DNA of 64,000 bases. Source: Saururus chinensis (lineage: Eukaryota; Streptophyta; Magnoliopsida; Piperales; Saururaceae). Location: positions 37,087,351-37,151,350 of the forward strand of contig CP141140.1 in the NCBI GenBank assembly GCA_035235625.1, given 5' to 3'. Below the pieces are notes generated by a model that was not told the DNA's origin, made no database searches, and saw only the letters and a program-made list of their open reading frames with translations. This document shows, one piece after another, positions 25,426 through 37,097 of the stretch; position 1 is the first letter of the stretch; each line of letters starts with the position of its first letter. Both the position numbers and the translations under genes were made by a program.

Positions 25426-25430
25426 GTGGC

Positions 25431-26080
25431 TATTCCCGTACATGTGCCAAGAAATTATAAAAATGCCACCCAGTTATATAAAATCAGAATTGCACCAGAT
25501 AATTTTGACGTAGGATCTTCCTTCTCCTCGGTAACAAGATTCCTGCCTCCTCCCCTTATCCAACCTAAACTGATCATCATTTCCCAACAAAGACATTGTC
25601 TTAGTGAAGAACATTGAAGAGTCATGGTCCATCCAATAGTGAAAGCTCGAAGCATCAGAAAAGAGCAACATCTTTTTTAGGTTTTAACCTTTATAACTCG
25701 TACCAACACACATCGCTTGCACAAAAATGACAGCATGGATGACTTTCTAGGATCCATTGTATGATTAATATCTTAAAAATATAATTAGTGAACATAATGG
25801 CCACATGTAAGTTACAATTGAAATATATGAAGCAAGACTATGTTTTATGGTGATATAAGGATGTAGGATTCATTTTTTTTATTGTGCAAAAAAATTTTAT
25901 ACTTCTAGTTTACACAAAATGTGTACACTGAAGTTTTGCACTAAAGGTGTACGAAGGTTGTTGGCAGCTTGGTTGTTGGCTATCGGTTGTCGACTATCAC
26001 TTGTTAAATCCAATAGTTGTCCTCGAAGACAGAGTTGTAGATCGAAGTAGAAGAAGAACAATATGTGGTATGTATTTGGG
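25431..26080. other. Intergenic DNA between Reina and a MULE fragment
   Basis: No gene recognised. The 74-codon plus frame at 25,393-25,617 starts inside the 3' LTR and is not conserved. The two overlapping minus-strand frames at 25,455-25,671 also show no motif. Confidence 0.35.
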
Positions 26081-26129
26081 ATTGTTGTTATGATTCCACT
26101 GTGATGAAGTTGTTAATGGTGTAAAGTCT

Positions 26130-26760
26130 AGACTTATATTTGTTTCAAGTAAGATTAGTTGCATGGAGATGTTGGATATTTTATACAGAATCATAGGGTG
26201 CTCAAGAATAGAGTATTTATTGAAATTGAGTTTCACATACCCCATTATTTTTCAAATGGACATTCCTCCATTGGAAATAACTAATGACATAAGTCTTGAT
26301 TAATTCTTGCAAGAAAATAGGTCAAAGATGAGTGATATTCCATTGATTATATACTCTTCCTCCTCAGAGGCTGATGAGGACTGCACCGGTCTACTCAAGC
26401 CTCAAAGTGTGACGAGTCATGATTTGACATTATTTTAATGTCCTGATGGCACCCGCATTTTTTCCCGAATGGCTCACCATGCTATGGTCATGCAGACGGA
26501 TGGTGTTTGATCCATCTTGGCACTAAAGTTCCTTGGGCGAGTGTTCTCCCGGTAGACTCTCAGCAGTGGTCACCGAATAATTACTTGATCTAAGAGAAGG
26601 TGCGGATTTATTATTGCCCATTTAGAATTTGATACATCGGAAATTGATGATGACTCCTCGCGAATTGGTGATTTGGATTATGTATGCTACGCCGGAAATT
26701 GTATTGAATCTTCGGGAAATGGTGACACCGTAAAGTGGAGTGACTCTTCAGAAATTGATC
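26130..26760 (+). pseudogene. Fragment of a Mutator-like transposase N-terminal region
   Basis: The frame from about 26,145 encodes ISCMEMLDILYRIIGCSR then YLLKLSFTYPI and DIPPLEI. It aligns with the N-terminal part of the mudrA-like genes at 36,618-37,097 and 52,586-53,077, which have MVYKLIGCCSREYSLKMSF and DIPPTKI. A stop follows shortly after (TAA, about 26,300). Downstream DNA to about 26,760 keeps an acidic, serine-rich coding flavour (DTSEIDDDSS and similar), like the acidic stretch that follows this domain in plant MULE proteins. Only a relic remains; no DDE domain is nearby. Confidence 0.6.
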
Positions 26761-27284
26761 ATTTATTTATTGCCATTGTTGTGTAATTGGTAACATGTCT
26801 TTGCGCGTGCTTTTGATTACACAATATGTATACATTAGAGAATGTTAACAAACAAAAATTCAAACTATTGTGTGATTGATATCACGATAATTAACTATGT
26901 CATGCTATCGATAACATGATACATATACAAAATTGTATAGTGTAACACAACACTTTCCAAAAATAGTGTTTCTAAGAACATGACTGTAAATCGGCATTTC
27001 CATGCGTCAGTTAAAGAAAGGGGGTGGAAAAGGCAACTTCGATCGATGTTCCCCTTCCTTATGTCATTTTCCTACTCTTTTATTCACCCTCCTTCGACTT
27101 GTAGTTGGACCATCTGCCACATTTGGAGGTTCTGCTTGTGCGTTGGTACGCTCGTTGCTTCCAGATTACCCATATGCAAATATTTCATCGCTTGAAACCA
27201 ATAACACTTATCTAAAATTATAGAATTACCACTAACCCTTTGGGTTAGGCATAACTGAAAAATGGGTTGTTACAATGTGCGCCC
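26761..27284. other. AT-rich DNA between MULE fragments
   Basis: TGTAACA at 26,941 and TGTTACA at 27,268 would suit the ends of a small LTR, but the flanks (TATAG and ATGTG) do not match, so no element is claimed. No gene recognised. Confidence 0.35.
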
Positions 27285-28470
27285 AATTTGAGGAGCTCAT
27301 GTTAATCCTTTGCTTGCAAGCTGCTAGTCATTAGCTTGTTTTCACCAATATTTGGTTCTAATAGGTTGAGATCATCAACTATCTCCCACTCTTCCTCGGC
27401 CTCAACGCTAAAGTAATGGGGGACCTTGCTGTTTCCAAATTCTTCGTGGCAGACATACTTTTCATGTCAACATTGTCATTCTCATTCCACTAATCATCAC
27501 CCCACACTTCTTCAAATTCTTTACCATCGTAATTACAAGGGATGTATGGGGGTTCATAGTTATCAAGTGAAGTCCTTCTTGCACCCATTGTTAGTGACAA
27601 TTCTTCTAATCGAGTCTGATTGACTTTTATCACAGGTTCTGTAGTCATTGGATTGATGTAAGAAGAATGACATGGATTTGTTGAGGAAAAATTTCCTGGT
27701 TCTCCCTATCTACATGGGATATTAACATGTCAATAAACGTGCGATATAACTTGACATTGTGTATTCTATTACACACTTACAATTCATTTTTTGTTAACGA
27801 TAATACGATAAAAATACATGTCGTGGTATTACATCTATGCTAAAAATCATTTTGTCGCATCATTACTTAAGCGATAGAATAGAATCGTGTAATTCCTTCA
27901 AATGATATGCTTTGAAGGGAATACGATATGTTCTATATCATGTGCTCGAGTACACGATAAAGTACATTCTCATGTAAACTTAAAATTGATTGTTACCTGA
28001 CAGTTTCAAAAGTAAACTATGTATCATTACTCCTGTTTGCATTCCGAAACTAGAGCTAGGCTAAGCCATTACGATTGGTGATTTAGCTGTATTGAATGTT
28101 TGGTTCATTTCTTTTGACGGTGATTTGTTATCGTTGTCCGGCTCTTTCATCTTGGCATGCAATGATAACACCTCCTTATTGGCCATCTTATAAATGGAGA
28201 ACATTGATTGCAAGTCCTCATTGTCTTGTAATTCATATATCATGGATGATTGAGAAAATGAAATTAAATACTTCAATGTCACATTAGCATTGAGGACAAG
28301 TCGTGTTTGACTTGAAGCAGCAGCTTGCCAAACATCACCAACATATCAATGTTCATCAACCATGCCTTTCCACCTATATACATGCCATCATTGCCTACCT
28401 CTCCATTGTAATGTATGCAAATATCAATCCTATTCGTAATGGGTGTAAAAGGGTGATCGAACCTGCAAAA
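27285..28470 (-). pseudogene. Second Mutator-like transposase N-terminal fragment
   Basis: Read on the minus strand from about 28,465, after an acceptor-like TTTTGCAG, the frame gives IDICIHYNGEVGNDGMYIGG, then KYLISFSQSSMIYELQDNED and LQSMFSIY. This is the pattern of the PB1-like N-terminal domain found in plant mudrA-type transposases (xVYHNGxxxxDxxxYIGG, then a 'dNeDLxxMFxx' stretch). A later exon-like part (27,300-27,640) encodes TMGARRTSLDNYEPPYIPC but contains several stops. The MULE DNA-binding, DDE and SWIM domains are absent. It points the opposite way from the fragment at 26,130-26,760. Confidence 0.6.
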
Positions 28471-28494
28471 TGAAGCCTTTGGAGCCCTCAACAA

Positions 28495-29149
28495 CTTCTG
28501 GGGTGTAAAAAAATGGTTCTTTAATGAACAATAGCACTCGATAGTGAGTCACCGTCAATCACATTCTGTCAGTGACTTTCGTTGGCCGTCGATGAATCCC
28601 AGCACACCGGAACGGTGCAACACTATTCTAGTGTTTATTTATTATAATATGTGGGATAGTGGGTTTATTTAAAACTAAGGGAGTTTCGTCCATAAGCAAG
28701 TAATATGACATTTGTGTTTCAAATCCAGGGAATATGAAATATTGTGTTTTTCGGCTAGGCAATATGGAAAAACTCTTAATACTTCATCCATCTTTAATAA
28801 ATAGCTCCATTTGACAAAAAGTTGTTCCATATTAATATATAGCCCCATTTTGTTCAATTTAATTAGCTGGGTGCGTAAAAAAGTTATTATAAGCTTATTT
28901 TCCCTTCTCTTAGATGTGTGTTTCACCATTCAATAAAATTTTTTATTTTTTTAAATATAACTATTAATATTAGATGAAGAGAGTAGAAAATTTTATAACT
29001 GTTTAATATGACCACAATATATGACTAATGGACATGTGGAAGGAGAAACTTTGGGAACTGTTAGATCCGATTCTCAAGTTTTTGTCGCACCACTTCTTTA
29101 GTGTTGTGGCAACCTCTCATTACTAGTCACCAAACCTTCATCATGAAAA
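28495..29149. other. Intergenic DNA, no gene recognised
   Basis: AT-rich. A short-frame cluster at 28,675-28,929 (minus) has no recognisable motif. Similarity to segments A and B begins weakly near 29,150. Confidence 0.35.
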
Positions 29150-29213
29150 TTGGTCATATTGGACAACCCCTAATTAATATGTTATGTTGTTTTACTTTAT
29201 ACAAATTGACTAG

Positions 29214-29523
29214 TAGGGATGTTGTCGGGTAGGGTTTTGTTAAACCCGAATCCGATACCACTTAAAGAAACTCTAACCCGAACCCAACCCGACCTATTTA
29301 GAATAAAAAAATATTTTTAAATATTTTTAAAAATAATATTAAAATACATATAAAAAATTAAAAATTTATATTTATAATTTTATTCAGATCGAGTAAGGTT
29401 AGATCACCTAAAACCTGAACCCGAATAGCTATTTAAATTTTGAGTTACGTTTTAAAAACCAGGCTCGACCTATTAGGGTTGGGTCGGGTTTTACCGGATA
29501 TTCGACTCGGAGTAGCATCCCTA
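29214..29523. mobile_element. hAT-type MITE, 310 bp, with 8-bp target duplication
   Basis: Begins TAGGGATG and ends CATCCCTA. TTGACTAG flanks both sides (29,206-29,213 and 29,524-29,531), the 8-bp duplication of hAT elements. The interior has GGGTCGGGTT and AACCCGACCC stretches around an AT-rich centre. Segments A and B carry the unoccupied site, CAAATTGATTAAGATATATA, at about 49,655 and 59,500. Confidence 0.88.
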
Positions 29524-29604
29524 TTGACTAGGATATATACTTACTTTTGGGTATATTGTTCATTTGATAGTTGATGTGTCTAGTTGTTGAAATATTTTTT
29601 TATT

Positions 29605-29730
29605 AATTAGAATTTAAATACTTTCTTCGTCTTATATTAATATTTTTATTTTATTTTTTAAAATAAATTAAAATTAATTTATTTTAAAAATTAAGTAGAG
29701 TTATTCATGTGTGATAAGGGAGTTGTATTT
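29605..29730. mobile_element. Stowaway-like MITE, decayed
   Basis: Left end TACTTTCTTCGTCTTATATT; right end read in reverse TACAACTCCCTTATCACACA. The centre is palindromic ATTTTAAAATAAAT. It resembles the better preserved element at 32,141-32,237. Confidence 0.5.
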
Positions 29731-30148
29731 TTTGTATGAGGCGGGTAAAGATGTAATAGTTGGTGAAGGTTCACTAGCAAAGTGGCTCATGAACTTTATA
29801 TACAGTCCATCTATTGAAATTAGTGGTGCATATAGCACACTTACTTTACCTACAAATTACGTTTCTATGTAAAATATGTGTATTAGCGCCTTTGATTTTT
29901 TGTGATGGACTGCCGACAAAGCTTCACTACCGTAGCAGCCTTCACCAGCTGGTCCCGTCTCATTCGGATCGGCCATGAGATAGGAATCACATGTGGGAAG
30001 AGGTCTAGGTCTGAACTAAAGTCACACTGCATATGGACATGATTACATTGTTCTAATTTGAACATATAATAATACATTTGACTGCAGCTATATTATGACC
30101 TAATATGGACCTATGCATTCTATCAAGCGGTAAAAATTTATTATATAT

Positions 30149-30871
30149 ATGGAAGGCTGTATCGATATGTATGAGAATATCGATGATTATAAATACGAAT
30201 ATACGCCGATAATATATTTAGTACGTACCGAAACGGGCATAAACTTTTTTTATAAATATAAAAAAATATTATAACTAATAATATATTATTATAATACTTC
30301 TTTTAGAGCATAATAAAACTATATAATACTGTATCAACCGATATGGGTATTCTAAAATTAATTCATTTAGAACCATATACTATTATGCTCTCCGTCCCAT
30401 ATTAATATTGGTCTTTCTTTCCATATTAAATACTTTAAAATTATTTAATTTTAAAAATAAATAATATGCTTAATATGAGTCTAAATTACATGTTTAAATA
30501 AATGTATATTTGTGGAACACTATATGTAAAAAAATAATTATGTAAATTGTATGGACCTACCCGTATTGATCTCATTTAATTTTAAAAACATTATTTTTCA
30601 TATAATTAAAACTTAAACTTTTGAAGAATTTGGGTTTGAATTGTATTTGTATTTTTAAGAAAAAAAATTTCGAAAAAAATTAATTTTTTGAATTTAAAAA
30701 TGATTTTTAAATTTAAAAAAATTAATTTTTAAGTATAGTATCGATATGTATCGGCCGTATCGATATAGTACGGCCGATACACATCGAAAAAGGGTGTGGG
30801 GGGTGTATCGCCCTCCGTACCGTATCGATATCGACCGATACAGACCCGTATCGGTCGATACGGCCTTCCAT
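30149..30871. mobile_element. Inverted-repeat element rich in TATCGATAC motifs
   Basis: Left end ATGGAAGGCTGTATCGATAT; right end read in reverse ATGGAAGGCCGTATCGACCG. The right third is dense in CGATATGTATCGGCCGTATC-type motifs. The interior is AT-rich and holds a truncated Stowaway-like start (CTCCGTCCCATATTAA, 30,389). It interrupts segment C just after TCAAGCGGTAAAAATTTA, which is continuous in A and B. No exact target duplication or transposase was found. Confidence 0.65.
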
Positions 30872-32140
30872 GACTATATGACATCAAATGGAGGGCAGGC
30901 TTTATACCAGTAAAGGACTAATCGAGACACTTAAATTAATTTTTTTAATTTGTATAATAGTATTAATATTAAAATATATAATTAATAAATTTATCCTTAT
31001 AAAAAATAAATTTGTCTAGAATAAATTATTTTGGAGCTGCAAATTTACATATTAATATTTTTTATTCAAACTTTAGTAAGAAAAAATATCAAAATAAATA
31101 ATAATCTATTGAAGAAAGAGATGTATATGTAAATAGCTAGTGAGTTAAAAAATTGGAACTTAGAGAGATTTTAGGATTTTTTTCTTTTTATATTTAACTC
31201 TAGGTATATATAGAAGAGATAACACACATTAATTGAAGGAAGGATGCTAAGGTGACCCCTATAAAAAAATAGAAATGCCGACCTAAAAGTGTATAATAAT
31301 TTTTTTATTTAATGACAAGCTTATATTTACGGTGTGGTATTAGGTAGTTGCCTAAAGTATTGAGCCGCCCTTTGTCAAATATAAAATTTAAATAAATTTA
31401 ATTAAATAATTACTAATAAAAAGGTTAAAAAAAAATCTAGAGGAAGAACAAAAGTTGGTTGTGAAAGGTGATTGCTGTTTCTTTTTAAATAAAAAATTAA
31501 TTAAAATACTATCTTTTTAAAAGGTAAGAATTTTTCATGCCGACAATGAGCTCCTTGGCACATACAATATTACATATTATTATCGGAGTAATATTAATAC
31601 TCCTATGCGTAGCTTTCCGTAGGGAGCTAAAAAAAAATGCTTCCTTCTAAAAAAGTGTTCTTTGGGGGGCATTAATGGCGACTAAGGCGGACTACAATTT
31701 AGACTACACCTGCTTCTCGTACTGTAATAGACTAAAGAATGATCATGATCCCCTTCTTTCAATGGCCCGCATCGAGAATCCTATGAGTCTTTTCCGCGAA
31801 GCTAGGTCAACCAAAAACAAAGACCAGAACCAAAACGTGACTGATTCGTCTACGTTTCTGTAGTTTGAAAGCGAGCCCAAGAGGTTCCAAATTTTTTTGC
31901 GTGTAAATGTTGGGTCCCAAGTAAGCATGCGTTTTCACAGTGTGAGTCGCACAGCCGATCCGGAAGTATGTCTTCTTTCTGACACAGTGTGAAGACACAA
32001 GACTTCATAGGATGCAGCAAAGACTGGGTTGGGTCTTTTGTCACCATGAGTCCTAAGTCCTGTATGAAAAGTATTTCATTGCCCGTGGGAGGGGCAAGAA
32101 ATGTACATATTTTTAACATGATGTTAAAAAAATATATATA

Positions 32141-32237
32141 CTCCTTAAAAATAAGTGTCTTATTACGTTTTTTAAAATAAATAAATTTATTTTATTTTAA
32201 AAAATTAAATAAAATACTGATTTTATGACAAAGGGAG
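32141..32237. mobile_element. Stowaway MITE, 97 bp, TA target site
   Basis: Starts CTCCTTAAAAATAAG and ends ATGACAAAGGGAG, flanked by TA on each side (32,139-32,140 and 32,238-32,239). The interior is a TTTTAAAATAAATAAATTTA palindrome. These are the hallmarks of Stowaway, the mariner-type MITEs of plants. Confidence 0.8.
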
Positions 32238-35200
32238 TATAAATTAGAAATTTTGATTTCATTCTATTTATCATACCTTAAAAAGTTTTAATTAAGTAAA
32301 TCCCTAAATGTATTACCCATTTATTTCATTATGTGACAAGTCACTTCCCTTCATAAAGTGATTTTCCACCTTAGTCTATTTTTTGAAGTAATATTGAACT
32401 TTTGAGGATTTTATATAATTGTTCAACTTTATAAGGAAATTTGTTACCTAATCTATTTTCCTATTTTATTTATTTATTTGTGAAAAATAACGATTTCTTT
32501 TATTGCCCTTTTTTTAATCTTGTCTCATTGAGTTTAAAGCTCTCTACTTCCTTCTACTTCCTACTCTAAACAAGAGGATTAGCATATAAGAGCTATTAGG
32601 GTAGGTAGAAGTTTCTTAAGAAAAGCGGGGAGGCCATGGCCCTACCTCATAAGTCATAACATAGGTACGTCCCTGGTCCTATGGAAGGAAAAAGGTTATC
32701 ATCTTGAATGTATTGTATCTTAGGCATGAATGCAACGTGTACATATAGTGGCCTAATGGGCATTGCAGGTCTTGAACGCATGTGAACCATTTCCAAAGTC
32801 TCAATCGGTAATGGGACAACTCATTCAATCACTTTTGCAAAAATGAACATATGGTGGTGTACGAGGTAAGATTAATGTGCTAGGGTTCTTGCTTGCCCTC
32901 ATTGCATTCACAAATATTAGTAAAATTTACTTATTGATACTTTAGCACAAAAAAAATAAAAGAGATGATATTCTTAAGATTTTTTAGAGGGCTTATTTTC
33001 ATGGGCCACCATCAAAGGAGATGCATAGAAAATCACGAAGAAATAAGATTGATACATTTTAGGCCTAGTTTAATGAGTAAGATAAGCTCATCAAGGTTGG
33101 TCAAAGTTTCAACATCAAAGCAATAGTTTAAATTTGACATGGTTAAATAGATAGGCACCGCATATTGAAAAAACCCAAATTCAGTTAACTTCTGATGAGA
33201 TCTTTAAACTATAATTAGTCATGCACATATTTTCTTATTATAAGGACCTAAATTAGATATTGTAATCTTAATTATTTGATATTACGGTGAGATTTAAGTG
33301 TCATGAAGAAATAGACTCGTATATCTAAATAAGCCCAAAATTTATAACCCTCATTTCTTATGATCTTTTTATTTTCCTTGGTCTCATCTTCAACAAATAT
33401 TGGTAGAAATTATATTTTCAAAATCAGCCCAAAAATTATTTTCTCATATTGATTGACATGAGCTTAGCTTTTTGAAAATAAACAAAAAACAAAAGAGTAA
33501 CATATTGAACTACTCTTTGGTGAGACTTATAAAAACATTCATTGTACAAAAGGGTTAACTAGATTGACTAGTTAAAACATGTATAGATCAAGCGTATTAA
33601 TATAATTTTCAAATCAAATGTGTGCATCACAATTCACAAACATTTCATCATTGGGCAAAAAATTTCTTTTTCAACATTCTAGGGTCACTCATGGTTCCTA
33701 GAAATCTGTTGTAAGAAATGGAAGCCTCACTCATCTAGTGAACGTAAAGAGTGCATGGATGCACTACTTTGTGTCCAAGACAACTACCCCATATGTGGTC
33801 CACTCAAATTAACTTAATCACGCCATGATAACCAGGTGTGGTAAGAGTTTAATATATGGCGTATGGTAGGAATAAGGTCTACCCAGGAAAATTATTAGGT
33901 ACGCTTATGCACGTAGGAATATTGTGCCCAACATTACTGTTTATGAACATAGACAAATTAGTGCACGTGTCCAATACCGATAGGTGTAGAATATGAATTT
34001 TTCATATGCGTAGCATATGTGATACGTACCCTTAAACCTACCACTCATTGTTGGGTGCCTATTATGTGCCACTAAAAAAGTACCATGACCCAAAATCCGG
34101 TCTTTATCATGACTTTTGCTCTATTTCTTAGCCCGTTCCTCACTTAGCAAGTCAATCCCTGCTGCATATTGAAATGGTTATTTCTTTGACAAGGCCCTTT
34201 TTTCCTTGTTGAAACACTAGCCTTGCCCTAAATCCTGATTTTTCTGTCTATATAATGGACTTTTTACTCAAGTTCTTAAACCGATCGTCACGCAGCATGT
34301 CAACCCCGACTTATTGAAAGGATTAATTGTTTGCAGGGCCCCTTCTCCTTGTTGAACTGTTACAACATTAACCTTTCCCGTTCCAAAAGACTAGAGGGCC
34401 ATGACTAACTAAATATTGGAATTCAGGTTCAAGGAGGGGCAGGGGAACCTGATTTAGAAGATTGGGTCAGCGGATATGATTTGGCCCAGGCCGGTACATT
34501 ATGGGCTAGGCTAATTACTGGATTTAGGCCCATTAGCATATAATAGAACGAATTAAGAATATTGCAATTAAATTTAATTGAAATATTTATTAGATCAGAT
34601 CAATTTAAGGATATTAATATTAACCAATCCCAAGACCTATTGTTTCAAAATTTAGTATATCACCCCTTAAAAGGAGAAATCTAACCCATGTTGCATCTAT
34701 AGGCATGCTAGAACAAGCCCTGACCATGATCTCATGGCAAGGGGCAACAATTCCTTCTATGCACTAATTTTAGTTGTTTTTTGAAATATCAAGTGTAGTT
34801 ATTAATGTCGGACAGAGAGTATGTAAAAATGAGAGAATAACAAAAATTTTGTTAAAAATAGTTTTTTGCCTACATTGATGCTCATATTATAAAGATGTAC
34901 TTTCTTTTAGGTTTAGAGGAAAACCAGTAGAATAATTCATTTTTTATATGAGAAAAATTAAGATGCACACGACACATTTGAGGGTGTTTGTGATGGGTGC
35001 ATCGCAAATTGTTGAAATGTGATCAGGCGATCAATGCTCACAAAATGGGAAAGCCGGTGGGTTTTTCGAATCCCACCTACCCCAATTTTGCAGATGCCCT
35101 CAAACCTAGTGTGTGCCAATTACTATAATTTCAAATTTTTATTAGGTTTAGAGCTTTTTCCAAAGGTACAACATCATGAGATGGATCTAGAGGAAAATTC

Positions 35201-35380
35201 AATGGAAGCTGTCATCTTTTGAATTGAAGATTAAATCTTGATGCAAATTAAAGTTTCCATGATAATCCGAACCGACCTTTACAATTTAACTGAATAATAT
35301 TATATCTTCTTCTATAAAATATTTAAATTTACAAATAAGTAGTTGGGTGACAATCATTTTTAGAAATTATTTATTTGATC

Positions 35381-36440
35381 TTAGTGAGAGTTTACTATCC
35401 TTTTAATCGACCTAGTGGTTCATCACATTGCCACTAATATAATTATCTAACGAAAATATAAACTACAATATATGGTCTTTTTATGTAGAATTTTCTTATA
35501 TGGTAGAAACAATTAAATATACTCTCTATGCGCACTATCAAGCATAAAACATTCAAATCACACATGAATACACAACGATTTAACGTGAAATACCCAAAGT
35601 AGGATAAAAGACCCACGACAGCTCCAACAAGGAACCAAATCAATGCACTAATAGTAAGAAGACAATAACACAACACAAACTACCAACCTTTGTTTTAACT
35701 CTAATACAAACTTTTTTTTAGGTCACCACAAATTCTTATTATTGCTGGGATTCAAGTCTTCTCCCTAAAGCACTTGAAACTTTAATCTCTTCTTACTTTG
35801 TCTTCTTCTAGCCTTTAAAAGCTCATCTTATAGCATTGACTTTATCCTTTTGGATTCTTCAATCTCTTATTGAAGAAATCCTACAACTACTCTTTTAAAC
35901 TTCTGTGTAAAATATTTTCTTTAGTTGGGGAATAGCTTCATAAATTCACCATTGATCTTCCCTTCAAACTCTTGTGTGAATTGCCAAGGAAAACAACAAG
36001 CAAATGTTTCTCCCTCCAATTTTTTTTAAGTTTTCCTCTTTTGAAATTCATCATTTTGTATCCTTTATATAGGTCCCTAAAATGATTTTTGTCTTTCACT
36101 TCAACAAGGAAAGAATTTTAATTCAGATTAATTTATTTAGAGCAACGAAAATTGTTAGCGGTTGATCAATAGAGACAACGGTCGATCGTTTATTGTTTTC
36201 TAAATACATACCTCCTTCAGCGATCGATCGATCTATGAAGTGAACATCGGTAAACTCTCGGCTGAGTTTTACCCAAGGCTGATTTAGGTGTTGATTGATC
36301 GTTTAATAGAATATATTTCCTAGTGCGTTATTAAAGGTACTATTTATTTATAGTTTTACACTTATTGCCCTTAAATCTTTTGAAACCTATGAAATTACTT
36401 CTAAAACTTTTCCAAGTAATTTTAGTATGCGAAAGTGATT
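35381..36440. other. Unassigned DNA between segment C and element E1
   Basis: Contains an A-rich stretch with CACAACGATTTAACGTGAAA (35,572) of a kind often seen in plant retrotransposon ends, and a GATCGATCGATC cluster near 36,220. No gene, terminus or target duplication could be defined. The left end of E1 should lie here or slightly further right. Confidence 0.35.
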
Positions 36441-36617
36441 TGAATAAGCGTGTGCCGCATGTCCAGTTGTAATACATGAAGTTAAGTTTGAGGTTAAGAA
36501 TGAAATTGATGCCCGTTCACAGAAAGTTGTTTCAATTTTGCAATGGATATCATTGACTGATAAGTATCAATTGATAACTGCCAGAGCCTAACTGACATAA
36601 CTATATTGTGTATTCAG

Positions 36618-37097
36618 ATGGATACAGATGAGCAGCCTCTGTTATGTGTGTGGGGTGCAGAGTGGGATGCAAGTCGACACAATTATGATTGCTCCAATGC
36701 CAAGTTAGATCTCATATTTGTTAGAAGCTCATTGACGTATGAATCCGTGGTGCCTATGGTTTACAAATTAATAGGATGTTGTAGTAGGGAATACTCTTTA
36801 AAGATGAGTTTTACATATCCTTTGGCAATCCCCGTGGACATACCTCCAACGAAAATATGTGATACTAGGACTCTTCAGTGTTTTCTGCGATATGCCAAGA
36901 CCAGGCATGATGGTCTACCATTGATAGTAACCAAAGTGCGACATGTACATGCATTCCATGAATGTGAGCCGAATATTGATGTATCAGAATCAAAGACGAA
37001 CGAGTCAATTATTTTCAATGATGCCGAAGAGCTTAGTAGACATGCAAATGAAGTGAAGCATACGGTGGAAGTGAAGGAAGTAGGAGTGAGGCATGGC
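36618..37097 (+). pseudogene. mudrA-like transposase, N-terminal exon, cut by an insertion
   Basis: The frame from ATG 36,618 (after TATTCAG, a possible splice acceptor) encodes about 160 residues with WDASRHNYDCSNAKLDLIFV, then MVYKLIGCCSREYSLKMSF, YPLAIPVDIPP and LRYAKTRHDGLPL, followed by an acidic tail. It is the domain that precedes the DNA-binding domain in plant MULE transposases. The frame ends at TGA 37,098-37,100, formed by the first three bases of the inserted LTR. The rest of the gene resumes near 40,122. A close inverted copy lies at 52,586-53,077. Confidence 0.75.

Larger units (their letters stand above)
29150..35380. repeat. Segment C, diverged copy of the dirigent upstream block
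   Basis: Long collinear stretches match segments A (49,415-52,585) and B (59,259-63,020), with more changes than A and B show between themselves. Landmarks are AATCACATGTGGGAAGAGGT (29,986), GATTACATTGTTCTAATTTG (30,041), GTGTGAAGACACAAGACTTC (31,988), GGACAACTCATTCAATCACT (32,814), TCTATTTCTTAGCCCGTTCC (34,120) and AAAAATTAAGATGCACACGA (34,954). Four small transposons listed separately interrupt it. The 60- to 90-codon open frames here (31,675-32,180) fall in different frames from those of A and B, so the block is non-coding. Confidence 0.8.

Noticed and set aside
26941-27274. Small LTR with TGTAACA and TGTTACA ends
   Set aside because: The flanking five bases do not match and there is no internal support.
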